Assembly: GCA_030744635.1 (NCBI GenBank)
Contig: JASLQE010000292.1
Coordinates: 1-9,586, forward strand
Origin: Dehalococcoidia bacterium
GTDB lineage: Bacteria; Chloroflexota; Dehalococcoidia; JACVQG01; JAHKAY01
DNA: 9,586 nucleotides
Direction of reading: 5' to 3'
Shown: in pieces, positions 6,230 to 9,586 of the stretch
How the letters are laid out: each line of letters starts with the position of its first letter
Numbering within the stretch: position 1 is the stretch's first letter
The notes under the pieces: model-generated
What the model saw: the letters and a program-made list of their open reading frames with translations, nothing else
What the model was told of the DNA's origin: nothing
The model's database searches: none
Translations under genes and position numbers: made by a program

Positions 6230-7273
6230 CTACCGGAAGTACTCCCGCAGCTCCTGGGCGATTTGCTCCGGGAAGATGGCGGTGCTGGCGTGGGCAAGCA
6301 GGGTGTCCAGGTAGCTGCAATCACTCATGCCTATGGGGGGAGTGGTGGTGCGGGGCATAATATGGCACAGACCCCACACGGACCCGTCGCCCGCCACCGC
6401 CGAAAAGAGGGACAGGTTAAAGCTAAACTGTCCCTGGTCCTGAATAAAAGCCAAAATCTTGATTATCCCTACCGCCAGGTCTTTCAGGTGCTGGGCAGAG
6501 GATGCGCCAAGGGTGATGCCGCCCTCCACTATGCCCATGACATCCCACATGCGGCCCCGGGGCACGAAGGGGGACAGCCAGCAAACAGTGCCCGTGTGGC
6601 CTATATAGCGTTCCCCCAAGGCCTTTTCAGCAGCGATGAGCCGGGACCAGTAGTTGGTTCCATGCTCCCGCTCATAGGCCCGGGAAGCCTCCAGCAGCCT
6701 CCGGTAGCGGTTGGTGGGAAAGGCCCCCGCCAATAGCTGAAGATGGGGGTGTATGATACTGCCACCGGCTGGAGGGAAGTAGTTCCAGTTCACCGTCTGG
6801 TAAGGGGCACCGGGCGGGTTCCGGTCCGCCTGCCGGAAGTATATCTGGGCCGCCTCCAGGCCCGCAACCAACACCTCCGGTGTAAACCCCCTGGGCTCCA
6901 CATAGTGCTCGGTGCCCAGGATAAGGACAGCGCTGTATGGTGTGTGGAACAGGTCCCGGTTGGGGAACACCCGTGCCTGTCCCCTGGCGATAATGCCCTC
7001 CGGCCAGAATTCGGCGGGGAAGCGGGTGGCAGTTTTCTCCAGTGAGTCCGAGCAAAAGGGACACCCCAGCTCCACCGACCTCTGTACCAGGGCAGAGGCT
7101 GCCTCCGGGTCAGGGCGATAGCGTAGGCTGGCGAATGGGGAAGGGGTGCGGAAGACGGTGCCCGTGTCCCCGGTAAGAGGGTCTGTACGCAGCTCCAGGG
7201 GAAAGACCTGCTTTTCCCCCTGAGGGGTGAGGTACTCTACGGTGAACTCCTCCTTCTTAAAGTCAAGGGACAT
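6230..7273 (-). CDS. GalT-like (HIT superfamily) nucleotidyltransferase, substrate unknown
   Basis: This 347-residue protein belongs to the galactose-1-phosphate uridylyltransferase branch of the HIT superfamily. These enzymes transfer a nucleoside monophosphate through a covalent histidine intermediate. GGSIIHPHLQ at 170-179 contains the HPHxQ signature: H177 would be the nucleophile, H175 a zinc ligand and Q179 the transition-state Gln by alignment with E. coli GalT. CPFC at 71-74 and H123 (TEHY) complete the likely zinc site. Other family-like blocks are VFPNRDLF at 102-109, VNWNYFPPAGG at 161-171 and FSFNLSLFSA at 283-292. All key residues appear intact, so it is probably active. No galactose genes (galK, galE) are nearby; instead it lies in a CoA and NAD(P)HX-repair operon. 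I therefore give no gene symbol: UDP-sugar, ADP-sugar or dinucleotide substrates are all possible. ATG 7273 overlaps the end of nnrDE by 11 bases and has GGGAGGA upstream. Confidence 0.85.
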   Translation of the reverse strand: MSLDFKKEEFTVEYLTPQGEKQVFPLELRTDPLTGDTGTVFRTPSPFASLRYRPDPEAASALVQRSVELGCPFCSDSLEKTATRFPAEFWPEGIIARGQARVFPNRDLFHTPYSAVLILGTEHYVEPRGFTPEVLVAGLEAAQIYFRQADRNPPGAPYQTVNWNYFPPAGGSIIHPHLQLLAGAFPTNRYRRLLEASRAYEREHGTNYWSRLIAAEKALGERYIGHTGTVCWLSPFVPRGRMWDVMGIVEGGITLGASSAQHLKDLAVGIIKILAFIQDQGQFSFNLSLFSAVAGDGSVWGLCHIMPRTTTPPIGMSDCSYLDTLLAHASTAIFPEQIAQELREYFR

Positions 7274-8816
7274 CTTCGTCCTCCCGGAGCTTCTTTATGG
7301 CTTCCGGCAGCGCGAGGAGGAGGTCGGAGGCGAGCGTTCCCGCCTCCCCTAGGCGCGTCCTGACAATCTCTCCCGCCATGCCATGAAGGTAGACCCCGAG
7401 AGAGGCGGAGTCAAATGCGGTCATACCCTGGGTCAACAGCCCGGCTACGGCACCGGCCAGCACATCCCCCGTCCCCGCCGATGCCAGGCATGGGTTGGCA
7501 AAAGGCGACAGCCGTACCTGGCCCTGGGGCGAGGCCACTACCGTATGGGCCCCCTTGAGCACTACTACCTTTTGCCACCGGCGTGCCATATCCCGGCATA
7601 CCTCAATGCGGTTCTTCTGGATGTCCTCCACCGTCAGTCCGCTTAGCCGTCCCATCTCCGCTGGGTGAGGTGTAAGCACCGTTTCGGAGGGCAGCAACTG
7701 GGGCCACGAAGGAATGGATACCAGGTTGTTCAGGCCATCGGCGTCCCATACCGATGGTTTGCCATTCAGCCGGGGCAGCAAGGACTGTATGAGACCGATG
7801 GTCTCAGGATGTTGCCCGATACCGCAGCCGATGAGCACGGGACCATACGCGGGCATCTCCTCCGCCAGGGGGCCGGCTGCCGCCGCGGACAGGTGCCCGG
7901 TAGGCCCCTTGGGAAGGGGGAGGTGTGTGGTCTCGGTGAGCTTGGCGGCCAGCACCGGGTGCAGGCTGGCGGGGCAGGCCACGGTCACCAGTCCGGCTCC
8001 CACGCGGCAGGCCCCCATGCAGGCCAGGTAGGCGGCCCCTATATATCGGTTGGAGCCGGCCACCACCAGCAGGCGGCCGTATGTGCCTTTGTGGGAGCTT
8101 AAGGGGCGGTTAGGCAATACAGCAGCCGCCCACCCTGAGGTAAGTAGCTCGGTATCCACATCTGCTGCCGGGGGCAGGCCGATATCCGCCACCTCCACCC
8201 GGCCCACCAGTTCCGCCCCCGAGGACGAGTATAGCCCTCTCTTGGGCAGGCCTAGGGTGAGGGTGAGGTCGGCCTGTAAGGCAGCGGGGTCTGAGGTGCC
8301 TGTGTCGGCGTCCAAGCCTGAGGGCAGGTCTACGGCAATTACCCTCATTTTGGGGCTATTCAGGCGTGCCCGGCCCACAGCCAGCAGTGTCTCCCGGAAG
8401 GCCCCCTGCAACGGGCGGGCCTTGGCGGTACCCAGTACGGCGTCCACCACGGCATCAGCCCTGGCAAGCAATCCCGCCAAAGAGGACAAGGCTTCCGGGC
8501 CGGGTCCGGCAAACGGCACACCTTGCTGTCGTAACAGGGTGAAGTTGATATCTTCGTTGGAGCGTGGAGATAGCAGGAGCAGATGTACCCGAGCGCCCCA
8601 GCTATGCAGGTGTCGGGCTGCCACCAGGCCGTCGCCCCCGTTGTTGCCTGGCCCTACCAGCACCAGAATACGCTTGCCCACCACCCCACATAGAAAGGCT
8701 TTTATCCCCCTGGCAGTCCCCAGCCCGGCCTTCTCCATCAGTGCGGCAGTCGTTGTGCCGGCTGCCACGGCACGGTCGTCCAGCCGTCTCATTTGGGCAG
8801 CAGTGACCAGCTTCAT
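7263..8816 (-). CDS. nnrDE: Bifunctional NAD(P)HX epimerase / NAD(P)HX dehydratase
   Basis: The enzyme repairs hydrated, inactive NADHX and NADPHX: the N-terminal YjeF_N (NnrE) domain epimerises them and the C-terminal ribokinase-like NnrD domain dehydrates the S form using ADP or ATP. I place the start at ATG 8816, giving 517 residues. It overlaps the acpS TGA as ATGA, and the protein then begins MKLVTAAQMRRLD, the usual YjeF_N opening. The longer frame from 8855 adds 13 residues lying inside acpS. In this numbering NnrE shows GPGNNGGDG at 55-63, DAVLGT at 125-130 and DLPSGLD at 163-169. NnrD shows KGTYGR at 243-248, DADGLN at 358-363, TPHPAEMGRL at 382-391, VVLKGAHT at 418-425 and the catalytic GTGDVLAG at 448-455. 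The length matches the fused family (~500-520). Pairing with acpS is common in bacteria. Confidence 0.96.
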   Translation of the reverse strand: MKLVTAAQMRRLDDRAVAAGTTTAALMEKAGLGTARGIKAFLCGVVGKRILVLVGPGNNGGDGLVAARHLHSWGARVHLLLLSPRSNEDINFTLLRQQGVPFAGPGPEALSSLAGLLARADAVVDAVLGTAKARPLQGAFRETLLAVGRARLNSPKMRVIAVDLPSGLDADTGTSDPAALQADLTLTLGLPKRGLYSSSGAELVGRVEVADIGLPPAADVDTELLTSGWAAAVLPNRPLSSHKGTYGRLLVVAGSNRYIGAAYLACMGACRVGAGLVTVACPASLHPVLAAKLTETTHLPLPKGPTGHLSAAAAGPLAEEMPAYGPVLIGCGIGQHPETIGLIQSLLPRLNGKPSVWDADGLNNLVSIPSWPQLLPSETVLTPHPAEMGRLSGLTVEDIQKNRIEVCRDMARRWQKVVVLKGAHTVVASPQGQVRLSPFANPCLASAGTGDVLAGAVAGLLTQGMTAFDSASLGVYLHGMAGEIVRTRLGEAGTLASDLLLALPEAIKKLREDEDVP

Positions 8817-9166
8817 CCCTGGCCTACCACTGAAGCGATGGCATACTGCCGGCAATGTGAAAGGCTCACCGTCAGGGTGATGTCCATCTCTTTGGCTTGG
8901 TTCAGGGCACGGCCATAAAGGTACAGCACCGGCTCACCCTGTGGGCCGGATAGGACCTCTATCTCCCGCCAGCCTAACCCTCTGGCCCCCAGAGCCTTCA
9001 TGACCGCCTCTTTGGCTGCAAACCGGGCCGCCAGAGAGGTGGGGCGCGTGGCGTATAGCTCCAGTTCCCCAGCGGTGTATACCCTCTCCAGAAACCGTCT
9101 TCCCCAGCGTGTTATCGCTACCCGTATGCGTTCCACCTCTATGATGTCAATCCCCACCGCTGCCAA
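8813..9166 (-). CDS. acpS: Holo-[acyl-carrier-protein] synthase
   Basis: AcpS transfers 4'-phosphopantetheine from CoA to a serine of acyl carrier protein, switching on fatty acid synthesis. At 117 residues it fits the family (about 115-130). It has VGIDIIEVERI at 4-14 with magnesium-binding D7, ARFAAKEAVMKALG at 47-60 with E53 as the second metal ligand, and SLSH at 101-104. The apparent start is TTG at 9166, preceded by GGGGG about 4 bases upstream; GTG at 9157 (residue 4) is an alternative that would leave only two residues before the conserved Asp. It is the first gene of a minus-strand run with a strong promoter just upstream, and its stop overlaps the nnrDE start. As a CoA-using enzyme it fits the CoA genes downstream. 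Confidence 0.95.
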   Translation of the reverse strand: MAAVGIDIIEVERIRVAITRWGRRFLERVYTAGELELYATRPTSLAARFAAKEAVMKALGARGLGWREIEVLSGPQGEPVLYLYGRALNQAKEMDITLTVSLSHCRQYAIASVVGQG

Positions 9167-9198
9167 AGGACCCCCAGTTATGGATTTCGTTCGTGGCG

Positions 9199-9227
9199 AT
9201 TATAGCATGGTCCGGATATCAGGTCTA
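9199..9227 (-). promoter_or_regulatory. Promoter of the acpS-nnrDE-GalT-like operon
   Basis: On the minus strand a perfect extended -10 (TGCTATAAT; TATAAT at 9204-9199) sits 17 bases downstream of TAGACC (9227-9222, 4/6 to the -35 consensus). Transcription would begin around 9192, leaving a leader of about 25 bases before the acpS start. This is the best sigma-70-type match on the minus strand. Confidence 0.7.
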
Positions 9228-9257
9228 TGGTGAAGCTCTATGCCGGCGCGGGGCTGT

Positions 9258-9287
9258 TTGACAGTCACAACTATGGGGTGTTAGAAT
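9258..9287 (+). promoter_or_regulatory. Divergent promoter of the dehydratase-like gene
   Basis: A perfect -35 TTGACA (9258-9263) is followed after 18 bases by TAGAAT (9282-9287, 5/6 to the -10 consensus). Transcription would start near 9294, about 38 bases before ATG 9332. It faces away from the acpS promoter, with only about 30 bases between the two -35 elements. Confidence 0.65.
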
Positions 9288-9331
9288 AATCTTCATTTCT
9301 ACGATGCTATCAAGCGGGAGGACGGTTCGGC

Positions 9332-9586
9332 ATGGACAGGTTCAGAGAAGTGGTTGAGAACCGGCATCGCTATGCCCAGGAATGGAAGGAGCGTAGCGGT
9401 GGAAAGGTGTTGGGCTACTTTTGCACCTATATGCCGGAGGAACTCCTGCACAGCGCCGGGGTGCTTCCGGTACGCATTCTGGGGTCACATCAGCCCCAGG
9501 ATGTGGCGGAGAAGCATATCTACACCATGTTCTGCCCCTTCTGCCGTGATTGCCTGGCCCAGGGGCTGCTGGGGAGGTTTGACTAT
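9332..9586 (+). CDS. 2-hydroxyacyl-CoA dehydratase / benzoyl-CoA reductase family subunit (5' end, partial)
   Basis: The frame from ATG 9332 is open for 85 codons to the window edge. A GGGAGG ribosome binding site lies 10 bases upstream. Residues 27-49 (VLGYFCTYMPEELLHSAGV and on to LPVRI) match the opening of the HgdB/BcrB/BcrC-type D-component family, which binds an iron-sulfur cluster and catalyses radical dehydration of 2-hydroxyacyl-CoA or ATP-driven reduction of aromatic acyl-CoA. C31 in FCTYMPEE is the expected conserved Cys. A second motif at 66-79 (MFCPFCRDCLAQGL) carries C68, C71 and C74. The direction of transcription and its own promoter separate it from the CoA operon. Which subunit or substrate this is cannot be told from 85 residues. 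The family is strongly associated with anaerobes and needs an ATP-dependent activator, not seen here. Confidence 0.85.
   Translation, partial: MDRFREVVENRHRYAQEWKERSGGKVLGYFCTYMPEELLHSAGVLPVRILGSHQPQDVAEKHIYTMFCPFCRDCLAQGLLGRFDY

Noticed and set aside
8817..8855. Longer nnrDE start at 8855
   Set aside because: It adds 13 residues encoded inside acpS; the ATGA overlap at 8816 and the MKLVTAAQM opening fit the family better.
8050..8880. 276-codon + strand ORF antisense to nnrDE
   Set aside because: Low-complexity Ser/Arg/Pro/Ala-rich product opposite an unmistakable enzyme gene; typical codon shadow.

Overview
The window is a compact, GC-rich bacterial chromosomal segment holding mostly core-metabolism genes. 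A type III pantothenate kinase, a fused NAD(P)HX-repair enzyme and the start of a 2-hydroxyacyl-CoA dehydratase / benzoyl-CoA reductase family subunit together suggest an anaerobic bacterium. A Chloroflexota/Dehalococcoidia-like source is my best guess, but that is inference from gene content and protein style, not from any search.

Layout. At the left edge is the last codons of an upstream + strand gene, followed with an 8-base overlap by a + strand gene for an unrecognised, mostly helical 228-residue protein (46-732). It runs into the 3' end of valS with only 3 bases between the two convergent stop codons. From there to 9166 every convincing gene is on the minus strand. In transcription order these are acpS, nnrDE (NAD(P)HX epimerase/dehydratase fusion), a GalT-like nucleotidyltransferase, coaX, coaBC, a start-less HTH-like ORF in an AT-richer patch, a small ribbon-helix-helix (CopG-type) regulator, and valS. 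At the right edge a divergent + strand gene begins (9332 to window end) and encodes a 2-hydroxyacyl-CoA dehydratase-like protein.

How the genes work together. acpS-nnrDE-GalT-like are translationally coupled (4 and 11 base overlaps) and start from a very good minus-strand promoter at 9199-9227. coaX-coaBC are coupled by a 14-base overlap after an 84-base gap. CoaX and CoaBC carry out the first three committed steps from pantothenate to 4'-phosphopantetheine, and AcpS consumes the resulting CoA to activate acyl carrier protein, so the cluster centres on CoA supply and use. NnrDE repairs hydrated NAD(P)H. The GalT-like protein has every expected catalytic and zinc residue, but no sugar-pathway neighbours, so its substrate is open.

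The stretch 3688-4167 is the only one without a clear intact gene. It holds the promoter of the ribbon-helix-helix gene, a broken-looking ORF, a 14-base palindrome and an imperfect inverted repeat. I see no CRISPR array, rRNA, tRNA, insertion sequence or phage gene. I do not see a clearly new biological system. The most promising leads are the GalT-like enzyme in a CoA/nicotinamide-repair operon, the orphan antitoxin-like regulator in front of valS, and the HTH-like remnant.
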